A stretch of DNA of 40,907 nt from Alistipes sp. (GCA_021201825.1 JAJQED010000040.1:1-40907), one strand, 5' to 3'. Shown: positions 1-10,002, counted from the stretch's first letter. Notes: a model not told the origin generated them from the letters alone. A program made the numbers and translations.

Positions 1-1
1 C

Positions 2-3000
2 ATATATATCAATTACTCCGATTCGTCGGGGAGCTTTACCCTGCGCGGCCGCGTAGACAGCCTCACCGTCCCGATGGCATTTGTCCGCCTCAAGCAACAG
101 GATGTGCAGGCCAGCGGCCTTTTTATCGGAGGTGCCGACCTGGATATGGCCCTCGCGGACGGCCCCACGGACGATTCGCCGCCGGATACCGCCCGGTGGA
201 AATTCGATGTAGCGGCCGTGGAACTTTCGCAGGTTAATTTCCGAATGTCGGGCACTGCCGGCACTCTCGAAGCCGGAATAACGTCGGCCCGGATAGATAA
301 CGGGGCGGTTTCGCTCGAACAACAGACCGTGGATGCGGACAAACTGACCCTCGACTCGGCATATTACCATTATTCGCCGCCACCGCCGCGGGAAAGCAGG
401 GAAGAAAACCCCGGAGAACCGTCTCCGCCCTGGGTAGTCAGGGTGGGCAGTGTGGAACTGAACGACAATACCGCGCGGTATACCGCCGCAGGGCGAGACT
501 TCACGGTTCCCGTAAGGAGCCGGACCGGCCGGTTCGATGCCGGGGATATCGGGCTTACGGGGTTTGACCTGCAGGCGGATTCCGTTTACAACCGTGGCGG
601 CGACATACGGCTTTACCTCTCCACCCTCTCTTTTACCGAATCGTCCGGGCTCGAGGTCCGGGAAGCCTTCGGCGGGTTCGCAATGGACTCCGCAGGTATA
701 AGGTTATCGGATTTCCGGCTTAAAACCGTCGGTTCGCAGGTCAGGGCGGACCTTACGGCAGGCGGGGATTTCCTTCAGGGGGATGCCACTTCCCCCCTGA
801 GCGGGGAGATAAACGCCGGGGTATCGGCGGACGAACTGCTGATGTTCATAGATGCGGGCAACTTGGGGCCGGCACTGCACGGCAAGACCCTGACCGTGGA
901 CGGCACCGTCTCCGGTACCCTTGCCGCCTTGCAGATACGGCAACTGCATGCCGGTATACCCGGCATGGCAGACCTTACCGCCGAGGGGACCCTTTCTTCC
1001 GTTACGGACCCCTCACACTTGGGTGGGCAGGTGACGTTCCGGGGAACCACGGGCGACCTGCGGGCGGTGCGGTCCCTTATACCTGACAGCACACTGCGCA
1101 GCCGCCTGGATATCCCATCAGGCATGAGCGTTTACGGGCAGGCCTCGTTCTCGCCGGGCCGTTACTCACCTGACATAACGATCCGTATCGACACCGGCTC
1201 CCTGCATATCCGGGGGGACTTCGATACACGGACCGAGAACTATACGGCCCGCCTGGAGGCCGCCGGATTCCCCGTGGACCGCTTCCTGCCTTACGATTCG
1301 CTCGGGGTAGCCACCCTTACGCTCGATGCCGCAGGCAGCGGGTTCGACCCCCTCGTGCGCGGTACCGCGGCTGACATTTCGCTCGATATCGACCGCTTCG
1401 ATTACTATAATTTCCCCTACCGGGATATTACGCTCGACGCTTTGCTGGACGGGGGCCATTTGAGCGGGGAACTGCACAGCGCGAACCGGCCCCTCTCCGT
1501 GGACCTGAACCTCGCGGGGCAGATAGCCGATACGGCATATACGGCCACGGTCGACGGGCGCATCGGCAATGCCGATCTTACGGCGCTCGGCCTTTCCGCT
1601 TCGCCGTTGGCCATAGCGGGGATACTGGACGCCGGAGTGACCGTCTATCCCGACACCGCTTATCTGGCTTCCGTAACGCTCGATACCGTCCGCGTCAACT
1701 ACGGCGAGCGGACCGAGACGGTCTCCCATGCCGAAATAGACGCCCGGGCCGGACTATCCGGGGTGGCGCTCACGGCCCTTACCGGCAACCTTAACCTGGA
1801 TTTCACCACCGCCGTTCCGCTCGATTCCATAAGCGCAAGCATCTCCGCCGCTTCGGCCGAGCTACGGCGCCAGTTGGATGCCCGCTCGCTCGATATGGCC
1901 GCCCTGCAGGCGGCACTCCCGCCCTTGGAACTCGAACTGCACGGCGGATCGGGCAATATCCTGCACAGCCTGCTGCTCGACTGCGGGTACGGATTCAACA
2001 GACTGGACATTACCGCGTCCACCACCGCTGACGAGCCGTTCCGGGCGGCCGTTGTGGCCAACGGATTCCAGACCTCGGGAATAACCCTCGACACGCTGAA
2101 CGTCTGGATGCGGCGCAACGACGACCGGCTCGAATACGCCCTGCGCCTGCGCAACCGCCCCGGGAATATAGAGCAGATGGCCCTTGTAGTTGCGCGCGGA
2201 TACGCCGAGGGGAATAAGGCGGAAATAAACATACTGCAGCGCAACCGCCAGGACAGCGTTGGATTCCGTTTCGGGCTGGACGCCGAACTGCTCGACTCGG
2301 CGGTGACAGTCACCCTGATCCCCGAAAACCCCGTGTTCGGATACCGCCCATGGACCGTCAATTCCGGCAATTATTTCACCTACGATTTCGACCGGGAGCT
2401 CTATGCAGATATGCGGCTGGACGGCGACGGTGAACACGTTTATATAGTCTCGGCGCCGTTCGACGGCTTCCCCCGGGGGGCCGTAAAGATGGACATGGAG
2501 GGGATAGACATCGGTACCACCCTCGAACTGCTGCCCGGCCCGCCGCCCCTGGGCGGGACCCTTTCCACCGACCTGCTTTTCGGAATGGCCGGGGATATGT
2601 TAGCTTTGGACGGATCCGTGGAGGTGGATTCGGCCAGGTGGGACGGCCGCCCGATCGGGGATGTGGCCCTGAAAGCCTCTTTCCGCTCGGACAGCACCGG
2701 CGGTACCCTGGACAATGTCGCCGTGCGGGTGGACGGGGCGCAGGTGCTCACCGGGCAGGGCAGTATCGGTGCCGGCAACACGGATGTCCGGGCCGCGCTG
2801 ACATCTTTCCCGCTCACGGCCATCGACCCGTTCCTGCCTGAAGATGCCCTGCAGGCGGACGGCACGGCGGACGGCGAGTTGGCACTTTCCCAAAAGGACG
2901 GCAAAACGGTGCTGGACGGCCGCCTCGGGTTCAGCGACGCGGGTATTACCGTCCCGGCGGTCGGCACCCGGTACACTCTTCCCACCGAGGAGCTCACGTT

Positions 3001-4543
3001 CGCCGGCAGCGTGATCGATTTCCACAACTGGCAGGTAACGGCCCCCAACGGGCAGCCGCTTACCATAGACGGGACGGTGGACCTGTCGGACCTATCCGAC
3101 CCGGGTGCCGACCTGGACGTGACGGCCCGCAACTTCGAAGCGGTGAACTCCGAGCGGCGGGGCGGGTCGCAGGTCTACGGACGCGCCCTGACCGATATAG
3201 ACATCACGGCGGCCGGCAGGCTGGACGCCCTGCGGGTGCGGGGTAACATCTCCGTGCTGACCGGGACGGACATAACATACACCCTCCCTGACGACGACCT
3301 CGATATAGACGACCGCTCGCAGGATATCGTAACGTTCGTATCGTTCGCCGATACGGCGGCCGTATTCCTGGCCGACTCGGCCGCCCTGCTTCGGGTGTGG
3401 GGAATGGATATGCTGGTAAATATCGACATCAAGGACAATGTCAAGGCCACGGTCAATATCTCCACGGACGGGAACAACCGGGCTGAGCTGACCGGCGACG
3501 GCAACCTCACGTTCTCGATGAACACCCAGGGGGATTCCCGGTTCACTGGCCGCTACAACCTCTCGGGTGGTACTGTGGTGTACCACCCGCCGGTCATCTC
3601 GGCCAAGACGTTCACGGTCAACGACGGCAGTTACGTGGACTGGACCGGCGAGATCGCCGACCCGGCGTTCAACGTCACGGCCGCCGAGAGCGTGAGTGCG
3701 ACCGTGACCTCGGACGATGGCACCTCGCGCAGCGTAACGTTCGACCTGACGGTTAGCCTCAAAGGGACCCTCAAAGATATGGAATTGGTCTTCGACCTCT
3801 CTTCCCCCAACGATATCACCATCCAGAACCAGCTGCAGACCCTCTCGGCCGACCAGCGTTCCCAACAGGCGCTGGCCCTGCTGATATACAACACGTACAC
3901 CGGGCCGGGGACCACGGCCAAGGTGGACGTAAATAACCCACTGAACTCCTTTATCGAGAAACAGCTCAACCAGTGGGCGCGCAACAGCCTGCCGGGGGTG
4001 GACCTGGCGTTCGGCATCAACTCGGTGGACGACTCGGCCACCGGCGGCGGGGAGCATACGGATTATTCCTACCGGGTCTCCAAATCGCTGTTCGACGACC
4101 GGGTCAAAGTCACCGTAGGGGGCAGTATCAACCCCGAGGCCAGCACCAACGACAACCTGCGGGATAACTTCGTGGACGACATTTCGCTCGAATACCGCTT
4201 GTCGAACCGCGACAATATGTTCCTGAAGGCCTACCGCTACAATACGCAGGAGAGCATCCTGGAGGGCGAGGTGACCGAGACCGGATTCGGGTTCGTGGCC
4301 CGCAAGAGCATGAACAAGCTCAAGGAGCTGTTCCGCCTGCGCCGTTCGCCGGAGCAGAAAGCCCTGCGCCGCTCACGCCGCGAGGTCAAACAGCAGGTCA
4401 GGCAAAACGAACGCTCCGCCGGGGTGGACCCGGCAAAAGAGCAGCGGCAGGACGATCCGCTAAGCCTCGACAATTCCCCGCAAGAAGCTACCACCCGGCG
4501 GGACGACGAGGATACAACGACCGGTACAGCAGACGGACTATGA
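2..4543 (+). CDS. tamB: TamB-family translocation and assembly module protein (5' partial)
   Basis: The reading frame is already open at base 2, so the N-terminus (normally a signal anchor) lies outside the window; the first in-frame ATG, at 74, is not a credible start. About 1,514 codons are visible. The protein is a very long run of short amphipathic beta strands of the AsmA/TamB type, and the C-terminal third matches the DUF490/TamB domain (roughly codons 1,050-1,420), followed by a basic, charged tail. TamB proteins span the periplasm and work with a TamA-type Omp85 barrel in outer-membrane protein or lipid transport (family knowledge). The stop overlaps the start of the TamL gene by 4 bp (ATGA), which implies translational coupling and supports the assignment. 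Function in this organism is inferred from family and neighbour. Confidence 0.9.
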   Translation: MYINYSDSSGSFTLRGRVDSLTVPMAFVRLKQQDVQASGLFIGGADLDMALADGPTDDSPPDTARWKFDVAAVELSQVNFRMSGTAGTLEAGITSARIDNGAVSLEQQTVDADKLTLDSAYYHYSPPPPRESREENPGEPSPPWVVRVGSVELNDNTARYTAAGRDFTVPVRSRTGRFDAGDIGLTGFDLQADSVYNRGGDIRLYLSTLSFTESSGLEVREAFGGFAMDSAGIRLSDFRLKTVGSQVRADLTAGGDFLQGDATSPLSGEINAGVSADELLMFIDAGNLGPALHGKTLTVDGTVSGTLAALQIRQLHAGIPGMADLTAEGTLSSVTDPSHLGGQVTFRGTTGDLRAVRSLIPDSTLRSRLDIPSGMSVYGQASFSPGRYSPDITIRIDTGSLHIRGDFDTRTENYTARLEAAGFPVDRFLPYDSLGVATLTLDAAGSGFDPLVRGTAADISLDIDRFDYYNFPYRDITLDALLDGGHLSGELHSANRPLSVDLNLAGQIADTAYTATVDGRIGNADLTALGLSASPLAIAGILDAGVTVYPDTAYLASVTLDTVRVNYGERTETVSHAEIDARAGLSGVALTALTGNLNLDFTTAVPLDSISASISAASAELRRQLDARSLDMAALQAALPPLELELHGGSGNILHSLLLDCGYGFNRLDITASTTADEPFRAAVVANGFQTSGITLDTLNVWMRRNDDRLEYALRLRNRPGNIEQMALVVARGYAEGNKAEINILQRNRQDSVGFRFGLDAELLDSAVTVTLIPENPVFGYRPWTVNSGNYFTYDFDRELYADMRLDGDGEHVYIVSAPFDGFPRGAVKMDMEGIDIGTTLELLPGPPPLGGTLSTDLLFGMAGDMLALDGSVEVDSARWDGRPIGDVALKASFRSDSTGGTLDNVAVRVDGAQVLTGQGSIGAGNTDVRAALTSFPLTAIDPFLPEDALQADGTADGELALSQKDGKTVLDGRLGFSDAGITVPAVGTRYTLPTEELTFAGSVIDFHNWQVTAPNGQPLTIDGTVDLSDLSDPGADLDVTARNFEAVNSERRGGSQVYGRALTDIDITAAGRLDALRVRGNISVLTGTDITYTLPDDDLDIDDRSQDIVTFVSFADTAAVFLADSAALLRVWGMDMLVNIDIKDNVKATVNISTDGNNRAELTGDGNLTFSMNTQGDSRFTGRYNLSGGTVVYHPPVISAKTFTVNDGSYVDWTGEIADPAFNVTAAESVSATVTSDDGTSRSVTFDLTVSLKGTLKDMELVFDLSSPNDITIQNQLQTLSADQRSQQALALLIYNTYTGPGTTAKVDVNNPLNSFIEKQLNQWARNSLPGVDLAFGINSVDDSATGGGEHTDYSYRVSKSLFDDRVKVTVGGSINPEASTNDNLRDNFVDDISLEYRLSNRDNMFLKAYRYNTQESILEGEVTETGFGFVARKSMNKLKELFRLRRSPEQKALRRSRREVKQQVRQNERSAGVDPAKEQRQDDPLSLDNSPQEATTRRDDEDTTTGTADGL

Positions 4544-6843
4544 AAAAGTTATTTATATACATTCCCGTAATATGGCTGTTTGCAACGGCCGCCGGATGCT
4601 CTACGACCAAGCGGCTGGCGGACGGGGAAGTGCTCTACACGGGTGTTAAGAAAATCCGGATCGAGGCCCGTGACGAGGAGCAGGAAGTTCCCTCGTCCGT
4701 GAAATCGGCCGTAAAGGACCCGCTGTCGGTCAAACCCAACAACCCGTTGTACAGCCCTTACGTCCGTACGCCCCTGCCCATAGGGCTGTGGTTCTGGAAC
4801 TATTTCTATACCGAGCGCACCACCGGTTTCCGGGCGTGGCTCTACCGCTCGTTCGCCAAACAGCCGGTGCTGATCTCCGACCTCAAACTCGACCAGCGGA
4901 TGGGCCTTGTGGAGGATATACTGGACAACTACGGCTATTTCGGTTCCTCGTCTTCCTATGAGGTCCTACCGAAAAAGAACCCGAAGAAAGCGCGAGTAAA
5001 CTATTTCGTCGAGGTGGCCGCCCCGTGGTACTATGGCACGGTGGAATATCCCGAATGCGTATGTGAGGTCACCACCGTGATCGATTCGCTCCGGCCCTCG
5101 TCGGCAATACAGCCGGGAGAGCAGTACAATATCGATTCGCTTTCCAACGAGCGCGTACGAATTACCAATTACCTGCGCAACCGCAGTTACTATTACTTCC
5201 GCCCCGATTACCTCGAATACTTCGCCGACACCACCCGCCTGCGCTATGACGTGGATATGCGGATGGTCCTAGCTCAGGGTATCCCGGACGACGCCCTGCG
5301 GCCTTACGATATCGGCCGGATCAGTTTCGACCTGTTCAACCCCGTCCCCAAAGGCAGGGACACTACCCGGATAGGCGGCATGGACGTCAGGCACGACCTG
5401 CCGCTGAAGATCCGCCCGAGGGTCCTGATGCATATGATGACGGTCCGGGAGGGGGACCCCGCCAACGTGGATGCCATAAACAAGACCCTGGACAATTTTA
5501 CCTCGCTCGGAATATTCCGCTACATCAACCTTATGGTCACCCCGCTGGACTCGGTAGGCGGACGGGACGATATTGACCTGATGTTCGCCGGGGAGTTCGA
5601 CAAGCCGCTCGACGCCGAGTTCGAGGTGGATTTCGCCAGTAAATCCAACAGCTTCATAGGGCCGGGAGCCGTCTTCTCGGTCAGGCACAAAAACCTGATG
5701 CGGGGTGGCGAGGTGCTCTCCGTCAGGCTCAACGGTTCCTATGAGTGGCAGACGGGCAACACCCGCAACCAGGCAAATTCCGGGGCGATCAATTCTTATG
5801 AGTTCGGGGTGAACTCTTCGCTCGTTCTCCCCCGTTTGCTGGTGCCGAAATTTATCCCGCAGGGTAGCCGGTTCCCCTCGAAGACGACCTTTAACCTTGG
5901 GGCCAATATACTCAACCGGCCTGATTTCTTCACCATGGCCTCTTTCAACACCTATATGTCGTACGACTTCCAGACCTCGGCCACCAGCAGCCATAACCTG
6001 ACCCTGTTGAAATTCGTCTACAACCACCTGATACGCACCACCGAGTCGTTCGACAGCACCATGAACCGCAACCCGGCCATATACGAGAGCTTCCGCGACC
6101 AGTTCATCCCGTCGGCATCCTATACTTTCACGGCCGACCGCCGGGTTGGGCGCAACCACCGCGACCGTATCATCTGGCAAACCACCGCCACCACCGCCGG
6201 GAATATCCTCGCCCTTGCATGGGGAGCCACCGGCCACCATCCCCCCAAGAAAATATTCGGCAACCAGTTCTCGCAGTTCGTAAAAGGGGTCACCGAATTG
6301 AAATACTACAAAGCGTTCGGGCAGAATTCCACGCTCGTAAGCCGTATCAGCATCGGTATCGGTTACGCTTACGGGAACTCTACGGTACTGCCGTACAGCG
6401 AGCAGTTCTATGTGGGTGGGGCCAACAGCATCCGCGCGTTCACGGTCCGGTCCATCGGCCCGGGAAGCTACGTGCCTGACGAGACGGATGTTTACGGCTA
6501 TTTCGACCAGACGGGGGACATCAAACTGGAGGCCAACCTCGAGTACCGGTTCGGCATACTGGGACGCCTTAACGGGGCGGTATTCATCGACGCCGGTAAT
6601 ATATGGCTTATCCGCAACGACGAAAGCCGCCCCGGCGGCAAATTCTCTTTCGACAAATTCGGCAGGCAGATAGCTACCGGTACGGGCGCAGGCCTGCGGT
6701 ACGACATCAGCTACCTTGTCATCCGCGCCGACCTCGGTATAGGCATACACTTGCCATACGACACCGGCAAAAGCGGTTACTACAATATCCCCTCTTTCAA
6801 GGACGGGCTCGGATTCCACCTGGCCATCGGCTATCCGTTCTGA
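4540..6843 (+). CDS. tamL: TamL-type outer-membrane lipoprotein of the Omp85/BamA family
   Basis: This 767-aa protein starts with a lipoprotein signal: a short basic end, a hydrophobic core and a lipobox TAAGC with Cys20. The first half (about 30-400) has the mixed composition expected of POTRA repeats. The second half is a 16-stranded-type barrel ending in Tyr-Pro-Phe, the terminal aromatic used as a BAM recognition signal. Omp85 proteins with a lipidated N-terminus coupled to tamB are the Bacteroidetes TamL form, as opposed to non-lipidated TamA in Proteobacteria (family knowledge). It overlaps tamB by 4 bp and is followed by a strong hairpin at 6867-6896, so the operon ends here. The start is fixed by the overlap and the signal peptide. 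BamA itself is less likely, given the lipobox and the tamB partner. Confidence 0.88.
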   Translation: MKKLFIYIPVIWLFATAAGCSTTKRLADGEVLYTGVKKIRIEARDEEQEVPSSVKSAVKDPLSVKPNNPLYSPYVRTPLPIGLWFWNYFYTERTTGFRAWLYRSFAKQPVLISDLKLDQRMGLVEDILDNYGYFGSSSSYEVLPKKNPKKARVNYFVEVAAPWYYGTVEYPECVCEVTTVIDSLRPSSAIQPGEQYNIDSLSNERVRITNYLRNRSYYYFRPDYLEYFADTTRLRYDVDMRMVLAQGIPDDALRPYDIGRISFDLFNPVPKGRDTTRIGGMDVRHDLPLKIRPRVLMHMMTVREGDPANVDAINKTLDNFTSLGIFRYINLMVTPLDSVGGRDDIDLMFAGEFDKPLDAEFEVDFASKSNSFIGPGAVFSVRHKNLMRGGEVLSVRLNGSYEWQTGNTRNQANSGAINSYEFGVNSSLVLPRLLVPKFIPQGSRFPSKTTFNLGANILNRPDFFTMASFNTYMSYDFQTSATSSHNLTLLKFVYNHLIRTTESFDSTMNRNPAIYESFRDQFIPSASYTFTADRRVGRNHRDRIIWQTTATTAGNILALAWGATGHHPPKKIFGNQFSQFVKGVTELKYYKAFGQNSTLVSRISIGIGYAYGNSTVLPYSEQFYVGGANSIRAFTVRSIGPGSYVPDETDVYGYFDQTGDIKLEANLEYRFGILGRLNGAVFIDAGNIWLIRNDESRPGGKFSFDKFGRQIATGTGAGLRYDISYLVIRADLGIGIHLPYDTGKSGYYNIPSFKDGLGFHLAIGYPF

Positions 6844-6866
6844 TCCTACCCACCCGTATGTAAACG

Positions 6867-6896
6867 AACAGGCCCGGCAATATTGCCGGGCCTGTT
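6867..6896. terminator. Bidirectional hairpin terminator between tamL and the minus-strand gene at 6922
   Basis: A perfect 12-bp GC-rich stem (6867-6878 with 6885-6896) encloses the loop AATATT. It lies 23 bp after the tamL stop and 25 bp from the stop of the convergent gene, so it probably serves both. There is no long U-tract on either side. Confidence 0.75.
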
Positions 6897-6921
6897 GCGC
6901 CTAACCCCTTTTTCTACGGGG

Positions 6922-7227
6922 TCATTTCTTTTTAGCCCAATCGCGAATGGTATCGCTCTCCACGTTCACACCGTATTTTTTCGCTTTCATCAATATACGG
7001 TGGGCCAGCTGCGGCTTGTCCTCCTTGGAGGCATAACGGAAGTAGGCTTCCGCCGCCCGTACGTGCGTGGCGTCCGGCATCGGGAATTCCCGCTTATCGG
7101 GCAAGCCGTAATCCGAACTGCGCAGTTTTTTGCGGTCGGCCGCATCGAGCCGGTCGGAGCGGTTTCCCGCCGCCGTCCTGCCCGTCGAGGACGCACGTTT
7201 GGTCCGTGTCTTCGTAGAATCTGCCAT
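6922..7227 (-). CDS. Small basic protein with a DUF6582-like pattern
   Basis: The frame is open further upstream (to 7386), but the extension is low-complexity and runs antisense through the glsB-like gene. I therefore take the ATG at 7227, giving 101 aa that begin MADSTKTRTKR. A GGAGGG stretch lies about 19 bases before it, inside the end of the upstream gene. The N-terminus is rich in Lys, Arg, Ser and Thr and probably disordered. The rest resembles a family whose members contain 'LP..R.FPxxDxxHVRxAxxYF' followed by a short Ala/Lys helix (residues about 45-100). Such proteins are of unknown function and also occur in phage contexts (recalled, not searched). It starts 10 bp after the GlsB/YeaQ-type gene and probably shares its transcript. 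Confidence 0.7.
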   Translation of the reverse strand: MADSTKTRTKRASSTGRTAAGNRSDRLDAADRKKLRSSDYGLPDKREFPMPDATHVRAAEAYFRYASKEDKPQLAHRILMKAKKYGVNVESDTIRDWAKKK

Positions 7228-7237
7228 CCGCAGCGGT

Positions 7238-7486
7238 TTAAACCCTCCGGCGGGTGAACAGGCTGACGATGAGCAGCAGAACGATAGCGCCGACGGTCGC
7301 CGTGATAAGGCTGCCGAGCATGCTGGTCGTACCGAGGCCCATAAGACCGAACAACCAACCGCCGAGCAAACTGCCGATAACACCAATGACCAGGTTCAGC
7401 AGCAGGCCCGAACCGTTACCTTTAACGATGAGGCTACCCAGCCATCCGGCTACCAGTCCGATAAGGATATACCATAACCAAAACAT
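7238..7486 (-). CDS. GlsB/YeaQ/YmgE-family stress-response membrane protein
   Basis: The 82-aa protein is almost wholly hydrophobic, with three predicted membrane helices (about 2-20, 28-48 and 55-76). It has the repeated Gly-rich pattern GLVAGWLGSLIVKG...GVIGSLLGGWLFG that defines the transglycosylase-associated GlsB/YeaQ/YmgE family, and it ends in a basic FTRRRV tail. Members are small inner-membrane proteins often induced by stress; the biochemical role is not established. The length is normal for the family. The next gene on the same strand follows after 10 bp, so the two are likely cotranscribed. The 180 bp upstream, toward the DUF554 gene, hold no clear TAnnTTTG box. Confidence 0.88.
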   Translation of the reverse strand: MFWLWYILIGLVAGWLGSLIVKGNGSGLLLNLVIGVIGSLLGGWLFGLMGLGTTSMLGSLITATVGAIVLLLIVSLFTRRRV

Positions 7487-7665
7487 AATCGAAATTTTTA
7501 ACAGTTAATAAATAAGTTTTTCCGTAAACCTATTCGAATCAATAGTCGTGCCGTTTACTTGCGGCAGGGTGCCGGAAAAGAATACAGGAGCGCCCGACGG
7601 GAACGCCCGGGACCGTTAAGAATGTGACGGAAACGCAGCCGGCTGACAACGCCGGCCCGGCGGGA

Positions 7666-8376
7666 TCATCCGCCGAAGAAAAAGGAAAGGATAAGGATCA
7701 CTACCAGCGAGGGCAGCATGTTCAGTACGTTGATATCCTTTATTTTAAGGATATTAATGGCCATGCCTATGAGCATGATGCCTCCTACTCCCGTAAGGTC
7801 GGCGATCATCCCCTCGGTCATAAAGGTGGAGACATAAAAGGCCAGCAGGGTGATCAGGCCCTGGTACAGCAATACCGGGACGGCCGACAGCATCACCGCG
7901 ATACCGAACGACGAGGCCAGCACTACGGAGGTCACCCCGTCCATGATGGATTTGGTGTAGAGCAGGTTGGGGGTCTGTCCCGTGCCGTCCTCGATGGCTC
8001 CGAGGATGGACATGGACCCGACGCAGAAGAGCATGGTTGCCGTGATGAACCCCTCGGTGAACCCGGCGGCACCCGACGTTCCCCCGGCTCCCTCCGGTTT
8101 TTTCCGGCGCCCCTTGACCTGCATATATTCCGAGAAACGGTTCACCCGCATATCTATCCGCATCCACTGGCCGATAAGCGAGCCCACCACGATGCTGACG
8201 ATCGAGAGCAGAAGCCGGTCCGAACTCAGGGACATGGAGATACCCAGGCACAGGGCGAACAGCCCTATCCCCTGGAAGACGATATCCACATAACGGCGCG
8301 GCAGCCTAGAATGGATGATCACCCCGATAAGGCTGCCGGCGATAATGGTCGCAGTATTTACTATCGTACCGGTCAT
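7666..8376 (-). CDS. DUF554 (YdfK/YqgA-type) membrane protein
   Basis: A 236-aa integral membrane protein with about seven hydrophobic segments and a charged cytoplasmic loop near residues 75-105 (KGRRKKPEGAGG). The opening GTIVNTATIIAGSLIGV and the internal GFITATMLFCVGSMSILGAIEDG...K.IMDG(V/I)TS are hallmarks of the DUF554 family, whose function is unknown. Length and start agree with the family. It stands alone between the amylase gene and the glsB-like pair on the same strand, separated by 85 and about 180 bp, so it is probably monocistronic. No transport substrate can be read from the sequence. Confidence 0.88.
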   Translation of the reverse strand: MTGTIVNTATIIAGSLIGVIIHSRLPRRYVDIVFQGIGLFALCLGISMSLSSDRLLLSIVSIVVGSLIGQWMRIDMRVNRFSEYMQVKGRRKKPEGAGGTSGAAGFTEGFITATMLFCVGSMSILGAIEDGTGQTPNLLYTKSIMDGVTSVVLASSFGIAVMLSAVPVLLYQGLITLLAFYVSTFMTEGMIADLTGVGGIMLIGMAINILKIKDINVLNMLPSLVVILILSFFFGG

Positions 8377-8461
8377 GCCGGTATAAAAATAGTAAAAACT
8401 TACAAACCTTAACTTCCCGTGTCGGAATTCGAACGGATTTTAACGTTTAAATCCCTGCGGG

Positions 8462-9925
8462 CTACGATTTAATATCTGCGTCTTTCTGGACCCATACGGC
8501 CAGTTTGCCGCCGCGGACGGTGAACCGGGCCTTGCCGTCGTCGCCGATCGTGACCTCGTCCTTTATATCGCCGGTCACCTCGTGCCATACCTGGCCCTTG
8601 CGCTCGGTGCCCACGTCCATATCCTTATAACCGTCCGTGCCGACCGAAGCGAGCAGGGCCAGCCCTGATCCCGGGTGGTCCTTGTCGCCCTTGCGGACGA
8701 AACCCACGGTATCGGGGTGGTCGGCGTAGGTGACCTGTTCACCGTAGGCATACTTTTTACGCACGTCCAGCAGTATGTCTATTATGGTGCGGTGGGGCGA
8801 TTCCTTGCCGCCCATACCGTAATAGTCCCCGAAGAATACGCACGGGTAGCCTTTCTCGTTGAGCAGGATTATCCCGTAGCCCAGCGGCTTGAACCAGTCC
8901 TTGATCTGCGACTCCAGCGAACTGCCGTGCTGGGAATCGTGATTGTCGACGAACGTTACGGCCACCTCGGGGTGCTTGGAGAGCAGGGTATCGTCAAGGA
9001 ATTTGCGCATGTCGAACGCGCGGCCGTCCTGGCAGGCCTGGTACATATTGTAATGCAGGGATACGTCGAACAGGTCCACGTTGTAGTCCTGTTCCGCGAG
9101 GTAGGCATCCAGCGAACCGATGTCGGATTTCCAGTACTCCCCGACCGCATAGAAAGGCTCCTTGCCCTTTGCCGCCCGCACTTCCCCGAGGAAGCCCTTT
9201 ATGAATTCGTTGTTGATATGCTTGATGGCGTCCAGCCGCATACCGTCGAGGTTCAGTTCTTTGGTGACCCACACGCCCCACTGGTTCATCTCCTTTATCA
9301 CGTCCGGGTGGTTGAAGTCGATGTCGGCGAACATCAGGTAGTCGTAATTGTCGTTCTCGCTGTCCACCCCGTTGCTCCACGCCTTATTGTCTCCCTCGAT
9401 CATGTAGATCGCCTTTTTCTTGTTGGCCTGGTTGTAGTCCACGCCGGAAAAATGGTACCAGTGCCATTTGAACGGGGAGTAGTTGTCGCCGCGACCGGGG
9501 AAGTTAAAACCGGTCCAGCCCTCTATCTCATAGGGGTCCGAGACGGCTTTCTCCCGGTGCTGGGGGTCGACCTCCACGGCTTTGAACTTCTCGGTGTAAT
9601 CGGCCGCCGCCTTGTGGTTCATCACCACGTCCAGGTAGACCTGTATGCCGTTCTTGTGGAGTTCGTCTATAGCCTCTTTCAACTGCTGCTTGGTGCCGTA
9701 CTTTGTCCGCACCGTGCCTTTTTGGTCGAATTCCCCGAGGTCGTAGACGTCATAGACGCCGTAGCCCACGTCCTGGTCGTTCTGGCCCTTGGTAGCGGGC
9801 GGTATCCACACGGCGGTTATCCCTATCTCGGACAGGTGCTTGGCATCCTCTTTCAGCCGGGTCCACAGGGTCCCGTCCGCCGGCAGGTTCCACTCGAAAT
9901 ACTGCATCATCACACCGTTTTCCAT
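8462..9925 (-). CDS. Cytoplasmic alpha-amylase, GH13 subfamily 5 type
   Basis: This 487-aa protein hydrolyses internal alpha-1,4 bonds of starch- or glycogen-like glucans. It begins MENGVMMQYFEW, the start typical of liquefying amylases of the Bacillus licheniformis type, without a signal peptide, so it should act in the cytoplasm. The four GH13 regions are present: DVVMNHK near 99-105, GMRLDAIKH with nucleophile Asp232, VGEYW with acid/base Glu263, and FVDNHDS with Asp330. The spacing closely follows the Bacillus enzyme. A beta-sandwich C domain fills about 395-487. The likely substrate is intracellular storage glycogen or imported maltodextrin (inference). It is transcribed away from the 60-aa gene and ppdK. 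No other glycan gene is adjacent. Confidence 0.95.
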   Translation of the reverse strand: MENGVMMQYFEWNLPADGTLWTRLKEDAKHLSEIGITAVWIPPATKGQNDQDVGYGVYDVYDLGEFDQKGTVRTKYGTKQQLKEAIDELHKNGIQVYLDVVMNHKAAADYTEKFKAVEVDPQHREKAVSDPYEIEGWTGFNFPGRGDNYSPFKWHWYHFSGVDYNQANKKKAIYMIEGDNKAWSNGVDSENDNYDYLMFADIDFNHPDVIKEMNQWGVWVTKELNLDGMRLDAIKHINNEFIKGFLGEVRAAKGKEPFYAVGEYWKSDIGSLDAYLAEQDYNVDLFDVSLHYNMYQACQDGRAFDMRKFLDDTLLSKHPEVAVTFVDNHDSQHGSSLESQIKDWFKPLGYGIILLNEKGYPCVFFGDYYGMGGKESPHRTIIDILLDVRKKYAYGEQVTYADHPDTVGFVRKGDKDHPGSGLALLASVGTDGYKDMDVGTERKGQVWHEVTGDIKDEVTIGDDGKARFTVRGGKLAVWVQKDADIKS

Positions 9926-9954
9926 ACTTTTGCCTTGTTACTCGTTATTAATGG

Positions 9955-9994
9955 CGACGCCCCGCCCGGATATTATGTCTCGAACGGGGCGTCG
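9955..9994 (-). terminator. Hairpin after the 60-aa gene
   Basis: A perfect 10-bp stem (CGACGCCCCG at 9955-9964 with its complement at 9985-9994) and a 20-nt loop lie just past the stop of the small minus-strand gene and before the amylase start. There is no U-run, so termination is probable but not certain; it could also be a 5' structure of the amylase mRNA. Confidence 0.45.
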
Positions 9995-10002
9995 ATAATG
10001 TT

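Noticed and set aside
7500-7560. TTCGAATC sequence resembling a tRNA T-loop
   Set aside because: The flanks are A/T-rich, with no acceptor, D or anticodon stems, so no tRNA can be folded.
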